A stretch of 39,653 nucleotides of DNA from Rheinheimera sp. 1928-s. GTDB taxonomy: Bacteria; Pseudomonadota; Gammaproteobacteria; Enterobacterales; Alteromonadaceae. The translations under genes and the position numbers were made by a program. The DNA is taken from assembly GCF_029269265.1 (NCBI RefSeq), contig NZ_JARIXP010000003.1, forward strand, positions 44,354 to 84,006, given 5' to 3'. Shown piece by piece: positions 17,592 to 25,501 of this stretch (the stretch's first letter is position 1; each line of letters opens with the position of its first letter). The notes under the pieces are model-generated. The model saw only the letters and a list, made by a program, of their open reading frames with translations, made no database searches and was not told the origin of the DNA.

Positions 17592-17892
17592 TGGATAAAC
17601 TTAATATTCATGCAACAAAGAAACATAACAACCCACAACAATGAATAACAACACTCGAAGGTAAAACATAAAGCATTGATATAAAATATGTTTTACAAAA
17701 ACACAGTCCCCATGCAAATTAACTGTTGGTTATTTATCCAAAATTGTTTAAAGTGCGCGCTCATTTGTACTGCCCATACAGCGTCAGCTATAGCTTTTGC
17801 ATTATTTTGCTATGCTTAAGTTGCTGTCGTATTCCTGTCACAAGGCAGCCCTAGTCTTATTTTTGTTTTTGCCAGAAGGAAACAAAACCATA
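17592..17892. other. argA upstream region
   Basis: About 300 bp with no gene that I can support. It is AT-rich near 17600-17700. It contains ATTCAT and ATGAAT half-sites (about 17611 and 17641) resembling arms of ArgR boxes, but no complete box. The open frame of argA extends upstream through this stretch, encoding a hydrophobic run unlike any ArgA terminus. Confidence 0.4.
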
Positions 17893-19212
17893 GTGCGCAC
17901 TACAGAACTTGTTGATGGCTTTCGTCAGTCTGCCCCTTATGTGAATTCTCACCGTGGCAAAACCTTTGTGGTGATGCTGGGTGGTGAAGCCATAGATCAG
18001 CCCGGCTTTCGCAGCATTATTAATGACATAGCTTTGCTTAATACGCTCGGCATTAAAATAGTGCTGGTGTATGGTGCCCGGCCACAAATTAATAAGGCGC
18101 TGGAAAAGGCCGGTTTAAATTGCGATTACCACAACCGCATTCGGGTGACGGACGATGATTCGTTCCGTGTGATCAAACAAGTCGCAGGTTCTTTGCAACT
18201 GGATATTACCGCTCGTTTGTCGATGAGCTTAAGCAATACTCCTATGCACAATGCGCAAATCAACGTAGTCAGTGGCAACTTTGTGATAGCCCAGCCTTTA
18301 GGTGTGGACGATGGCATCGACTATTTACACAGCGGCCGGGTGCGTCGTATTGATGTACAGGGTATTCGGCGTCAATTGGATAACAACGGCATTGTCGTGA
18401 TGGGTCCTGTTGCAGCTTCGGTCACAGGTGAAAGTTTTAATCTGACTGCCGAAGAAATTGCCACTCAGGTTGCCATTAAACTCAAAGCGGAAAAAATTAT
18501 CGGTTTTAACGAAGCTGGCGGTATTGTCGGTGAAGATGGCGATATTACCGCAGAGTTGATGCCCAATTATGCTGAACATTTAATGTGGCAGATGGAACAA
18601 AAAGACGATGCCTGCACAGCCACTATCGCCTTTTTGCATGCAGCCGTCACAGCCTGTCGCTCTGGCGTGCCCCGTTGTCACTTAGTCAGCTACGGCGAAA
18701 ATGGTGCCATGCTGCAGGAATTATTCTCCCGTGACGGTATTGGTACCCAAATTGTGACTGAAGCGGCCGAACGTTTGCGTGCCGCCAGTATCACTGACAT
18801 CGGCGGTATTCTGGATTTGATCCGCCCGTTGGAGCAGCAAGGTTTATTAGTTCGCCGCTCGCGCGAGCAACTGGAAATGGAAATCGATCAGTTTGTCGTG
18901 ATTGAACGTGATGGTTTAATTATCGGTTGTGCCGCGCTTTATCCATTTCCGGAAGAAAATGTCGGTGAATTTGCCTGCTTAGCAGTGCATGAACAATACC
19001 GTGATGCAGACCGTGGCAGCGCTTTGCTGAAAAACATTATTCAGCTGGCACGGCAGCGTAAATATTACCGCTTGTTTGCACTGACCACCCGCAGTATTCA
19101 CTGGTTCCAGGAGCATGGTTTTGAACTGGTGACTGTGCAGGATTTACCAGAGAAAAAACAGCAGTTGTATAACTACCAGCGCCGCTCAAAAATACTGGCA
19201 CTGGATTTATAA
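17893..19212 (+). CDS. argA: N-acetylglutamate synthase (amino-acid N-acetyltransferase)
   Basis: A 439-residue enzyme catalysing acetyl-CoA plus L-glutamate to N-acetylglutamate, the first step of arginine synthesis. The GTG at 17893 is chosen because it gives (M)[10 protein letters not shown], which aligns with the start of known ArgA proteins; AGAAGGA lies 12 bp upstream, a long spacing. The N-terminal amino-acid-kinase-like domain (about 15-270) carries [14 protein letters not shown] and LVYGARPQI and should hold the arginine feedback site. The C-terminal GNAT domain (about 290-430) includes [18 protein letters not shown], the acetyl-CoA-binding region. The stop overlaps the convergent GlpD-like gene by 6 bp. 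Confidence 0.95.
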   Translation: MRTTELVDGFRQSAPYVNSHRGKTFVVMLGGEAIDQPGFRSIINDIALLNTLGIKIVLVYGARPQINKALEKAGLNCDYHNRIRVTDDDSFRVIKQVAGSLQLDITARLSMSLSNTPMHNAQINVVSGNFVIAQPLGVDDGIDYLHSGRVRRIDVQGIRRQLDNNGIVVMGPVAASVTGESFNLTAEEIATQVAIKLKAEKIIGFNEAGGIVGEDGDITAELMPNYAEHLMWQMEQKDDACTATIAFLHAAVTACRSGVPRCHLVSYGENGAMLQELFSRDGIGTQIVTEAAERLRAASITDIGGILDLIRPLEQQGLLVRRSREQLEMEIDQFVVIERDGLIIGCAALYPFPEENVGEFACLAVHEQYRDADRGSALLKNIIQLARQRKYYRLFALTTRSIHWFQEHGFELVTVQDLPEKKQQLYNYQRRSKILALDL

Positions 19213-20301
19213 ATCTTTTTGTTGCACCTGTTCCACTACAGTCAGGGCCAAAGCTCTGGCTGTAGTCCATTTCCCACCTGACACTGTTAATAACTGCTGT
19301 TGCCAGTTTAATGCGTATTCCCTGCTGGCCGTGCTGGCACTGTCGCTACCACCTAATAAAGGCCGCACTCCAGCAAATTTGTCTTTTACATCTGTTGCTG
19401 TTTTCTGACCGACAAAATAATGGTTATACAGCTTCAGTAAATAGCTCTGCTCTTCGTCACTGCACTCTATAGGTTCTGCCAGACTTTGCCGCACTTCTGT
19501 GGTGCCCAACAAAGTTTGCCCCTGATAAGGCAATACAAACACAATACGGCGCTCACCCGGCACTTCCAGCATATGGCCATATCGGCTGACGGCTGGCAGC
19601 AATAAATGACTGCCCCTCACCAAGTCTAAAGCTTGTTGCACTGGCAGTTCAGACTGCTCCAGCAGCTGATTACTCCATGGGCCTGCCACATTCACCACCA
19701 GATCAAAGACTTGCCAGTCAGAACTGTTCCCGGCAAAGACCCCACCAGTAGCAGTAATTTGACTGACAGGGCAATGCTGATGAATTTGTACCCCAGCTTT
19801 GATGGCTTGTGTTGCCACCCAGAGCCCGAGTTTTCTGTCGTCCATCTGGCCATCAAAAAATAAATAAGCCCCTGTTAAACCATCGGTTTTTAATTCAGGC
19901 GAGCAACGTTTTGCTTGCTCTGCCGACAGCCAGCGATGGCGGCCTATGCCTTTTTTGCCACTCAGCAAGTCATACAACCACAAACCAATTTTGATTTGCC
20001 AGCGGGGTCTTTGACCCTTCTGATAAATGGGATACAACAGCGGTAATCTTTTGGTTAAATGCGGTGCTTTCTTCAGCCACCAGCGCCTTTCCTGCAGAGC
20101 TTCATGCACCAGCCGGAACTCGCCCTGCTCCAGATAACGTAAACCGCCATGCAGTAATTTGGAGGAGGATTTACTGGTCGCCTGCATCAGCTCGTCACGT
20201 TCAAACAGCGTCACCTTATGACCAGCCAAAGCCAGTTGCCATGCGGATGACAAGCCATTAATACCACCACCTATGACAGCTATTTTCATATGCAAATCCA
20301 T
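19207..20301 (-). CDS. short GlpD-like FAD-dependent oxidoreductase
   Basis: A protein of 364 residues, or 360 from an alternative ATG at 20289, where [16 protein letters not shown] begins almost at once. The FAD-binding GGGING, the [22 protein letters not shown] block, [29 protein letters not shown] and a C-terminal SGGKWTTAR all match aerobic glycerol-3-phosphate dehydrogenase GlpD. GlpD itself is about 500 residues, and its C-terminal helical domain is absent here, so this is a shortened family member. It probably oxidises glycerol-3-phosphate or a related hydroxy acid with FAD. No glycerol genes are nearby. It may be transcribed from the region with the palindrome at 20307. Confidence 0.8.
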   Translation of the reverse strand: MDLHMKIAVIGGGINGLSSAWQLALAGHKVTLFERDELMQATSKSSSKLLHGGLRYLEQGEFRLVHEALQERRWWLKKAPHLTKRLPLLYPIYQKGQRPRWQIKIGLWLYDLLSGKKGIGRHRWLSAEQAKRCSPELKTDGLTGAYLFFDGQMDDRKLGLWVATQAIKAGVQIHQHCPVSQITATGGVFAGNSSDWQVFDLVVNVAGPWSNQLLEQSELPVQQALDLVRGSHLLLPAVSRYGHMLEVPGERRIVFVLPYQGQTLLGTTEVRQSLAEPIECSDEEQSYLLKLYNHYFVGQKTATDVKDKFAGVRPLLGGSDSASTASREYALNWQQQLLTVSGGKWTTARALALTVVEQVQQKDL

Positions 20302-20306
20302 TAAGT

Positions 20307-20322
20307 CTTTGATCTATCAAAG
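20307..20322. promoter_or_regulatory. inverted repeat before the GlpD-like gene
   Basis: CTTTGAT and ATCAAAG form a 7-bp inverted repeat with a 2-bp centre, ending 6 bp before the upstream candidate start codon. It could be an operator or a leader hairpin. Nothing else supports a role. Confidence 0.25.
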
Positions 20323-20457
20323 CAGAACAGAGCAGCTTTGTCGAACTGCTTCGCAGGCTTTAGCTGGCTGATAAGCAGCATGATCTGGCTTGAATGCTGG
20401 CAGACAGCTGAAGGTGTCTCTGTTGAAATAGGTTAAAAGAAATGAGAGGAGATACTG

Positions 20458-20703
20458 ATGTTAGAACTCAGACCCAATTGCGAATGTTGTGATGCGGATT
20501 TAGCGCCAGTAGATCAGGCTTATATCTGCTCTTTTGAGTGCACTTTTTGCCCAGATTGTAAAAATAAGCTAGCTGGGATTTGTCCAAACTGCAGTGGGGA
20601 ACTGGTCAGAAGGCCGATACGCCCTGCCTCTAAACTAGCAGCCAATCCACCTTCAGCGGTACGGGTGTGTAAACTTGATTGCAAAACAAAAACAGCGTCT
20701 TAG
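20458..20703 (+). CDS. DUF1272 cysteine-rich (zinc-binding) protein
   Basis: An 81-residue protein matching DUF1272: MLELRPNCECC at the start, ICSFECTFCPDC in the middle and CPNCSGELVRRPIRP near residue 42-56. Nine cysteines (8, 10, 11, 24, 28, 31, 34, 42, 45) should bind one or two zinc ions. The last 25 residues are variable. The family has no assigned function. GAGGAG 8 bp before the ATG is a strong ribosome binding site. It is divergent from the GlpD-like gene and its stop overlaps that of the convergent coiled-coil gene. Confidence 0.88.
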   Translation: MLELRPNCECCDADLAPVDQAYICSFECTFCPDCKNKLAGICPNCSGELVRRPIRPASKLAANPPSAVRVCKLDCKTKTAS

Positions 20704-21176
20704 TTCATCAGCGCCATGGCGGTTTGAATTTGCTGTTCAGTTAAGCCCTGATCTTCCATTGAGCTGACTAAATTATTTTTCGCGTCAACCAAGCCGCGAC
20801 TCAAACTACTGACTTCCGCTTGTAGCGCTTTTACTTTTTCCTGTTTTTCTTCAGGCGGCATAGAACTGTTACTCATCAGCTGTTGCAGTTCTTGTTGTTT
20901 TTTCTCCAGCTCTTCCTGCTTATCACGAATAGCTTTCAGAGCCTGCTTCACGTTGTCAGGCAGTTCACTTTCATCAATATCTTTGTCCCTTTCGGCTTTT
21001 TTGGATTGATCTAAACCCAGCGGCGACAGATCGACATGAATACCGACAGGAGCTTTACTGCTGTCTTTTTCCGGCTCTGAGGTGTTGTTAGCCGAAACAG
21101 GCCTTGCCTGCGTCGGTGCAGAAAATACATTTTGAATGCTCAAATTAAGCATCTGGTTTAAGTCCATTTTTATCAT
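20700..21176 (-). CDS. hypothetical coiled-coil protein (FlxA-like features)
   Basis: A 158-residue hydrophilic protein of unknown function. Residues about 1-30 are short and uncharged, 31-75 are Lys/Asp/Ser-rich and probably disordered, and 75-140 form a predicted coiled coil rich in Glu, Gln and Lys (EELEKKQQELQQL, EEKQEKVKALQAEV). There is no signal peptide or membrane helix. The pattern of a helix, a short turn with PPEEKQE and a second helix recalls FlxA-like proteins, but this is weak. It lies 67 bp downstream of proA with a hairpin between, so read-through from proBA is possible. An in-frame ATG 3 codons later is an alternative start. Confidence 0.6.
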   Translation of the reverse strand: MIKMDLNQMLNLSIQNVFSAPTQARPVSANNTSEPEKDSSKAPVGIHVDLSPLGLDQSKKAERDKDIDESELPDNVKQALKAIRDKQEELEKKQQELQQLMSNSSMPPEEKQEKVKALQAEVSSLSRGLVDAKNNLVSSMEDQGLTEQQIQTAMALMN

Positions 21177-21186
21177 CAGCTTTGCA

Positions 21187-21216
21187 CCGAAAACAGAGAA
21201 TCCACTCTGTTATCGG
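21187..21216. terminator. hairpin downstream of proA
   Basis: AACAGAG (21192-21198) pairs with CTCTGTT (21205-21211), extended outward by CCGA/TCGG after a 1-nt mismatch, about 28 bp after the proA stop. No T tract follows on the minus strand, so it may stabilise or process the transcript rather than end it. Confidence 0.4.
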
Positions 21217-21243
21217 CGCCACTTCAATAAACTTGAACCAGCT

Positions 21244-22494
21244 TTAGCGAGTTTGACCGTCGCCTATCACTATGTATTTCTCAGTGGTCAGGGATTCCAA
21301 CCCCATAGGGCCGTAGGCGTGCAGCTTAGAGGTAGAAATACCAATTTCTGCCCCTAGCCCCAGCTCGCCGCCGTCACTGAACCGTGAGGACGCATTCACC
21401 ATCACCACAGCACTGTTAATTTGCTTTAAAAAGCGTTGTGCTGTGCTGATATCCTGAGTGCAAATGACTTCAGTATGACCTGAGCTGTGGCGCTGGATAT
21501 GAGCCACAGCTTCGTCGTAATCAGCCACTGTTTTTACCGACATGGCTAAACGCAAATATTCGGTATCAAACTGAGTCTCATCTGCCTTGGTCGCCCCAGT
21601 GAAATAGGGCAAAGACAAGTCGCAGGCAAAGACTTCTACCTGCTTCTCTTCAAAAGCCGCAGACACTAAAGCTAAAAACTCCGGTGCTACCGCCTGGTGC
21701 ACCAACAAAGTTTCCAGCGAATTACAAACACCGGGACGCTGAGTTTTGCCGTTTAATAACAAGGCCATGGCTTTATCCAAATCAGCAGCTTTATCAACAT
21801 ACAAATGGCAGATGCCTTTGTAATGCTGAATGACCGGAATTTTGCTGTTGTCGCTGACAAAATGAATTAAACCTTCACCACCTCGGGGTATCACTAAATC
21901 GACACTGTCCTTTTGTTGCAGTAATTCCAGCAATAAAGCCCGATCGGGGTCTGGGATCACGCTAATGGCAGCTGGGTTTATGCCCTGTTGCGCCATGGCT
22001 TTATGCAAGGAAGCGGCAATAGCCAGGCTGGACTGCAGAGCTTCACGGCCCCCACGTAATATCACCGCATTCCCTGATTTTAAACACAAAGCACCAGCGT
22101 CTGCCGTGACATTAGGCCTGGCTTCGTAAATCATCGCGATAACGCCAAGCGGAATACGCATTTTACCGACCTGAATGCCATTAGGCCGTGGTGCCATCTG
22201 ACGGATTTGGCCTACAGGATCAGGTAAAGCTGCGATATAACGCACTGCGTTGGCTAAAGCTTTAATCCGATCTTCGGTCAGTAACAAACGGTCCAGCATA
22301 GCCTCCGCCAACTGCTTATCGCGCCCGGCCGCCATATCTTTGGCATTGCCCGCCAGAATCAAAGCAGTATCGGCTTCCAGCTGATCCGCCATCGCCAGCA
22401 ATAACTGGTTTTTATCGGCTTCGGATAACTGCGCCAGTTGCAACGCCGCTTGCTTGGCTTGCTGGCAAATGGCTTTAATATTTACATCGCTCAT
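21244..22494 (-). CDS. proA: glutamate-5-semialdehyde dehydrogenase (gamma-glutamyl phosphate reductase)
   Basis: A 416-residue enzyme that reduces gamma-glutamyl phosphate with NADPH in proline synthesis. The ATG at 22494 is preceded by GGAGGG with 6-bp spacing and begins 2 bp after the proB stop, so the genes are coupled; a longer frame from 22551 would overlap proB. Aldehyde-dehydrogenase-fold landmarks include PLGVIAMIYEARPNVTADA, NAVILRGGREA, the KTQRPGVCNSLETLLVH segment with the catalytic Cys, and ASSRFSDGGELGLGAEIGIST near the end. Length matches E. coli ProA (417). Confidence 0.97.
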   Translation of the reverse strand: MSDVNIKAICQQAKQAALQLAQLSEADKNQLLLAMADQLEADTALILAGNAKDMAAGRDKQLAEAMLDRLLLTEDRIKALANAVRYIAALPDPVGQIRQMAPRPNGIQVGKMRIPLGVIAMIYEARPNVTADAGALCLKSGNAVILRGGREALQSSLAIAASLHKAMAQQGINPAAISVIPDPDRALLLELLQQKDSVDLVIPRGGEGLIHFVSDNSKIPVIQHYKGICHLYVDKAADLDKAMALLLNGKTQRPGVCNSLETLLVHQAVAPEFLALVSAAFEEKQVEVFACDLSLPYFTGATKADETQFDTEYLRLAMSVKTVADYDEAVAHIQRHSSGHTEVICTQDISTAQRFLKQINSAVVMVNASSRFSDGGELGLGAEIGISTSKLHAYGPMGLESLTTEKYIVIGDGQTR

Positions 22495-22496
22495 GC

Positions 22497-23615
22497 TCAG
22501 CCCTCCACCAGTGCTAAATCGTCGCGGTGCACTACTACTTCGCTTGGGCAATACCCCAAAATGCTTTCAATCTGCTGGCTATGCACACCACGGATTTTAC
22601 CAAGCTCAGATACACTGTATTGGCTGATGCCTTTGGCCAGTTGCTTACCAGCTTGATCACACAACCAAATCGCATCACCTTTATCAAAATCACCACTGAT
22701 GCTGCTGATACCTTTTGGCAGCAAAGAGGCGCCTTTATGCAATAACGCCTGCACAGCACCACTGTCGAGCTGTAGCTCACCCCGGGTTTTTAAACTGTGT
22801 AATAACCAGTGTTTTTTTGCACTTAAACGCTCTTGCTGCTTATGAAACAGCGTGCCACAGGCTTTGCCTGCCAAGAGTGCCGCAAAACTATCAGCTTTCT
22901 GGCCATTAATAATTAAGGTATCAATACCTTGCGAGGTCGCTTTGCTGGCAGCCTGCAACTTAGTGGTCATGCCGCCTGTACCAATCAAATGATGACTGCC
23001 TCCGGCCATGGCATAAATTTCTGCTGTGATCAGATGCACTTCAGGAATAAGCAAAGCGCTGCTGTCCGAACGTGGATTGGCGGTATATAAACCATCGACA
23101 TCAGAGCAAATAATCAAGGCGTCGGCATCTACAACTGTCGCCACCAAAGCGGCAAGGTTGTCGTTATCCCCCACTTTGAGTTCAGCTGTCGCCACAGTAT
23201 CGTTTTCATTCACTATCGGCAGCACGCCGTGATCGAGCAAAGTACGCAGCGTATTGTGGATATTTAAATAGCGATTACGGTGCTGTAAATCATCATGCGT
23301 CAGCAGAATTTGCGCACAATCCACATCCAGTAAATTGCGCCAGCTTTGCATCATGCGGGTTTGGCCCACAGCAGCCATAGCTTGTTTCACATTAATGGGT
23401 AAGGGGTGGTGGACAAAGGGAATCGCGGCGCGGCCTGCAGCCACACTACCTGAGGATACCAATACCACTTCAACCCCTTGTTGCCTGCATTCGCTGATAA
23501 ACCCAGCGATAGCCAGCAAATAACGGGTGGAGCAACCTTTTGCTTCCGGTGCAATCAGGGCACTGCCCACTTTGAGCACCAGACGTCGCCACTTTAACCC
23601 TGCCATAAAACCCAT
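22497..23615 (-). CDS. proB: glutamate 5-kinase
   Basis: A 372-residue enzyme that phosphorylates L-glutamate with ATP, the committed and proline-inhibited step of proline synthesis. The amino-acid kinase domain (about 1-255) has RLVLKVGSALI, VLVSSGSVAAGR, PIVNENDTVA and GTGGMTTKLQAA, and a C-terminal PUA domain (about 275-360) contains FDKGDAIWL and GISQYSVSEL. The ATG at 23615 has GGAG 4 bp upstream. It forms an operon with proA. A candidate promoter lies at 23644-23673. Confidence 0.97.
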   Translation of the reverse strand: MGFMAGLKWRRLVLKVGSALIAPEAKGCSTRYLLAIAGFISECRQQGVEVVLVSSGSVAAGRAAIPFVHHPLPINVKQAMAAVGQTRMMQSWRNLLDVDCAQILLTHDDLQHRNRYLNIHNTLRTLLDHGVLPIVNENDTVATAELKVGDNDNLAALVATVVDADALIICSDVDGLYTANPRSDSSALLIPEVHLITAEIYAMAGGSHHLIGTGGMTTKLQAASKATSQGIDTLIINGQKADSFAALLAGKACGTLFHKQQERLSAKKHWLLHSLKTRGELQLDSGAVQALLHKGASLLPKGISSISGDFDKGDAIWLCDQAGKQLAKGISQYSVSELGKIRGVHSQQIESILGYCPSEVVVHRDDLALVEG

Positions 23616-23643
23616 TTATCTCCAGTTATTTTTTAACCACCCG

Positions 23644-23673
23644 AGCATACTGGTTTAGACGTATATATGTCTA
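23644..23673 (-). promoter_or_regulatory. possible sigma-70 promoter of proBA
   Basis: On the minus strand TAGACA (23673-23668) and TATGCT (23649-23644) are spaced by 18 bp, giving a leader of about 20 nt before proB. A near-palindrome AGACGTATATATGTCT (23657-23672, one symmetric mismatch) covers the -35 and spacer and could be an operator. Confidence 0.35.
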
Positions 23674-23682
23674 TGAAGAAAA

Positions 23683-23725
23683 TGGGGTCAGATCACATTT
23701 ATCGTTCACAATGTGATCTGACCCT
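23683..23725. repeat. REP/REPIN-like palindrome, copy 1
   Basis: GGGTCAGATCACATT (23685-23699) and its reverse complement (23710-23724) flank a 10-bp spacer, upstream of proBA. The same 15-bp arm occurs in copy 2 at 34041. Elements of this kind are usually moved by IS200-like RAYT transposases, of which none is in the window. Confidence 0.8.
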
Positions 23726-23730
23726 AGCTT

Positions 23731-23775
23731 TATTCGCCGCCATCCATGGTGCTCTCCCTAAAGGGCCAAAGCTCC
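23731..23775 (+). repeat. diverged relative of the 38-kb repeat family
   Basis: The stretch starting TATTCGCCGCCATCCATGG, then GCTC, CCCT, AGGGCCA and a GCTCCG segment, aligns with the repeat units at 38092 and 38244 (TATTCGCCGCCATCCCTGG, GCTCACC, GGGCCA). It lies directly beside REP-like copy 1. Confidence 0.55.
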
Positions 23776-23871
23776 GCGTTGTTAAATATTGCTACGGGCA
23801 ATGTTTTTAGTTCAGCGCTAATTCAGTTGAACTGAGGTACAATTGCGTCACAAAAATTCAGGAGATTTCGC

Positions 23872-24522
23872 ATGAAAGCCAAACAGTTAGGTTTAGTCGC
23901 CTTATTCAGCACTTTAGTTTTATCAGGTTGTGCCAGCATGAACATAGCGCCGGAAAACCAAAACACCGCCAAAGGCGCCGCTATTGGTGCAGGTGTGGGT
24001 GCTGTGCTGGGTAAAGCCACAGGCAACCATAAAAATAAAAGGCTGGCGATAGGTGCTGCTATTGGTGCTTTAGCCGGTGCAGCTGTGGGCCGTTATATGG
24101 ACAATCAGGAAATGGCCTTGCGTGATCAGTTATCCGGCACTGGTGTCAAAGTGCATCGTGACGGCGATATTTTACGTTTAGAAATCCCATCACAAATTAC
24201 TTTTGCAGTGAATCAATCAGCCATTCAGCCACAGCTCTATCCGGTACTCAATGATGTAGCTAAAGTGCTGGGCGAATACGATAAAACTCTGTTAGTGATC
24301 AGCGGCCATACCGACGACACAGGCACTTACGATTACAATATGCAATTGTCGAAAAAACGTGCTGAAAGTGTGAAAGATTATTTAGTAGCACAGCGCCTGA
24401 ACCCGATTCGTATTGAAACTCAGGGTTTAGGCCCAAGCTACCCGGCTGTGCCAAACAACTCTGAAAGCAACAGAGCAATGAACCGCCGCGTTGAGATACA
24501 TATCGAAGCAATCACCCAGTAA
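23872..24522 (+). CDS. OmpA-family lipoprotein with glycine-zipper (YiaD-like)
   Basis: A 216-residue outer-membrane lipoprotein. The signal ends in LSGC (lipid Cys20). A glycine-zipper region with repeated AIGAGVGAVLG and AIGALAGAAVG motifs spans about 34-75. The C-terminal OmpA-like peptidoglycan-binding domain (about 105-212) has FAVNQSAIQP, GHTDDTGTYDYNMQLSKKRA and NRRVEI; the Asp in TDD and the Arg in NRR are the residues that hold diaminopimelate. It probably links the outer membrane to peptidoglycan. AGGAG 8 bp before the ATG is the ribosome binding site. Two hairpins follow before the EamA gene. Confidence 0.93.
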   Translation: MKAKQLGLVALFSTLVLSGCASMNIAPENQNTAKGAAIGAGVGAVLGKATGNHKNKRLAIGAAIGALAGAAVGRYMDNQEMALRDQLSGTGVKVHRDGDILRLEIPSQITFAVNQSAIQPQLYPVLNDVAKVLGEYDKTLLVISGHTDDTGTYDYNMQLSKKRAESVKDYLVAQRLNPIRIETQGLGPSYPAVPNNSESNRAMNRRVEIHIEAITQ

Positions 24523-24553
24523 TTTAGCCGTCGCCCTAATGGCTTAGGCTAAA
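24523..24553 (+). terminator. hairpin after the OmpA-like lipoprotein gene
   Basis: TTTAGCC pairs with GGCTAAA, and an inner GCC pairs with GGC around CTAAT. It begins directly after the stop codon. Without a T tract it is a weak terminator candidate or a 3'-end stabiliser. Confidence 0.4.
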
Positions 24554-24567
24554 GCTGTTAAAAACGC

Positions 24568-24621
24568 AAAACTCCGGCTATGCTGCCGCTGAATTTTCAG
24601 CCCAGCACACCGGAGTTTTTT
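24568..24621 (+). promoter_or_regulatory. structured leader hairpin covering the EamA ribosome binding site
   Basis: Three stacked stems are visible: AAAACTCCGG (24568-24577) with CCGGAGTTTT (24610-24619), then TGCTG with CAGCA, then CTGAA with TTCAG at the tip. GGAG of the right arm is the Shine-Dalgarno sequence of the EamA gene, 6 bp before its ATG at 24622, and the T run makes the hairpin terminator-like. It may end the upstream transcript, control EamA translation, or both. Confidence 0.6.
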
Positions 24622-25470
24622 ATGGGTTTATTGTGGTTAGTTACGCTGATTTGGGCTTTTAGTTTCTCCCTGATTGGCGAGTTTCTGGCAGGCCGGGTTG
24701 ACCCTTATCTGGCCGTCAGCAGCCGCATGCTGTTGGCTCTGTTATTGTTCCTGCCCTGGTTACTCAAAAGCACCAGTTCTAAACCTCAGGCTATGGCTCT
24801 TGCCGCCATAGGCGCTATCCAACTGGGGCTGATGTACCTGCTGCTGTATCACAGTTTTTTGTATTTGAGCGTGGCTGAAGTGCTGCTCTTTACCATTCTG
24901 ACCCCTGTGTATATCTCGATACTGGATTATTTCTGGCGTTATAAAAAGTTACACCTTCGTTGGTTAGGTCCTGCTCTGCTGGCCATTTTGGGCGCTTTAG
25001 TGATTCGGTATCACAACTTAAGCTCAGATTTTTGGTGGGGTTTGCTGCTGATACAGGCCGCTAACTTATGTTTTGCTTTTGGTCAGGTGGCTTATCGTCA
25101 ACTGAATTTAGGCTCTACAGGCGCGCAGCGTTATAACTTCGGCTGGTTTTTTGTCGGCGCAACGATTACCAGTTTGCTGGCCACAGTTTTATTTGCCGAC
25201 TGGAACAAAATGCCGACGACCACTCTGGATTACGGCATTTTAGTCTGGCTGGGTGTAGTGGCTTCAGGTTTAGGTTACTGGTTATGGAATGCAGGAGCCA
25301 GGCAGGTCAATGCGAATCAGTTGGCCGTGATGAATAACGTCTTGATCCCTGCAGGCTTAGTAGTGAATTTTGTATTCTGGCAACATAACGTCAACTGGTG
25401 GACTTTATCCGCAGGTTCAGCACTGATTTTAGCCAGCTTAGCCTGGGCAAGCAGGCAGAAAAATTTGTAG
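24622..25470 (+). CDS. EamA/DMT-superfamily membrane transporter
   Basis: A 282-residue protein of about ten membrane helices, built as two EamA repeats. The start is the ATG at 24622 with GGAG 6 bp upstream; an ATG at 24580 in the same frame lies in the hairpin loop. Helix 1 reads LLWLVTLIWAFSFSLIGEFL, helix ends carry small charged loops, and SGLGYWLWNAGARQVNANQLA in the second repeat is typical of EamA exporters. Such proteins move metabolites such as amino acids or nucleosides, usually outward; the substrate here is unknown. The neighbouring amino-acid genes are not in the same transcript. Confidence 0.9.
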   Translation: MGLLWLVTLIWAFSFSLIGEFLAGRVDPYLAVSSRMLLALLLFLPWLLKSTSSKPQAMALAAIGAIQLGLMYLLLYHSFLYLSVAEVLLFTILTPVYISILDYFWRYKKLHLRWLGPALLAILGALVIRYHNLSSDFWWGLLLIQAANLCFAFGQVAYRQLNLGSTGAQRYNFGWFFVGATITSLLATVLFADWNKMPTTTLDYGILVWLGVVASGLGYWLWNAGARQVNANQLAVMNNVLIPAGLVVNFVFWQHNVNWWTLSAGSALILASLAWASRQKNL

Positions 25471-25501
25471 GGCGGCACTGCGCTCATAACACATCGCCTG
25501 T

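Noticed and set aside
17600-17660. Possible ArgR box upstream of argA
   Set aside because: Only half-sites (ATTCAT, ATGAAT) about 30 bp apart are seen; the full 18-bp box would need far more matches.
23788-23808. Hairpin ATTGC/GCAAT followed by TTTTT upstream of the OmpA-like lipoprotein
   Set aside because: The stem is only 5 bp and there is no plus-strand gene upstream for it to terminate.
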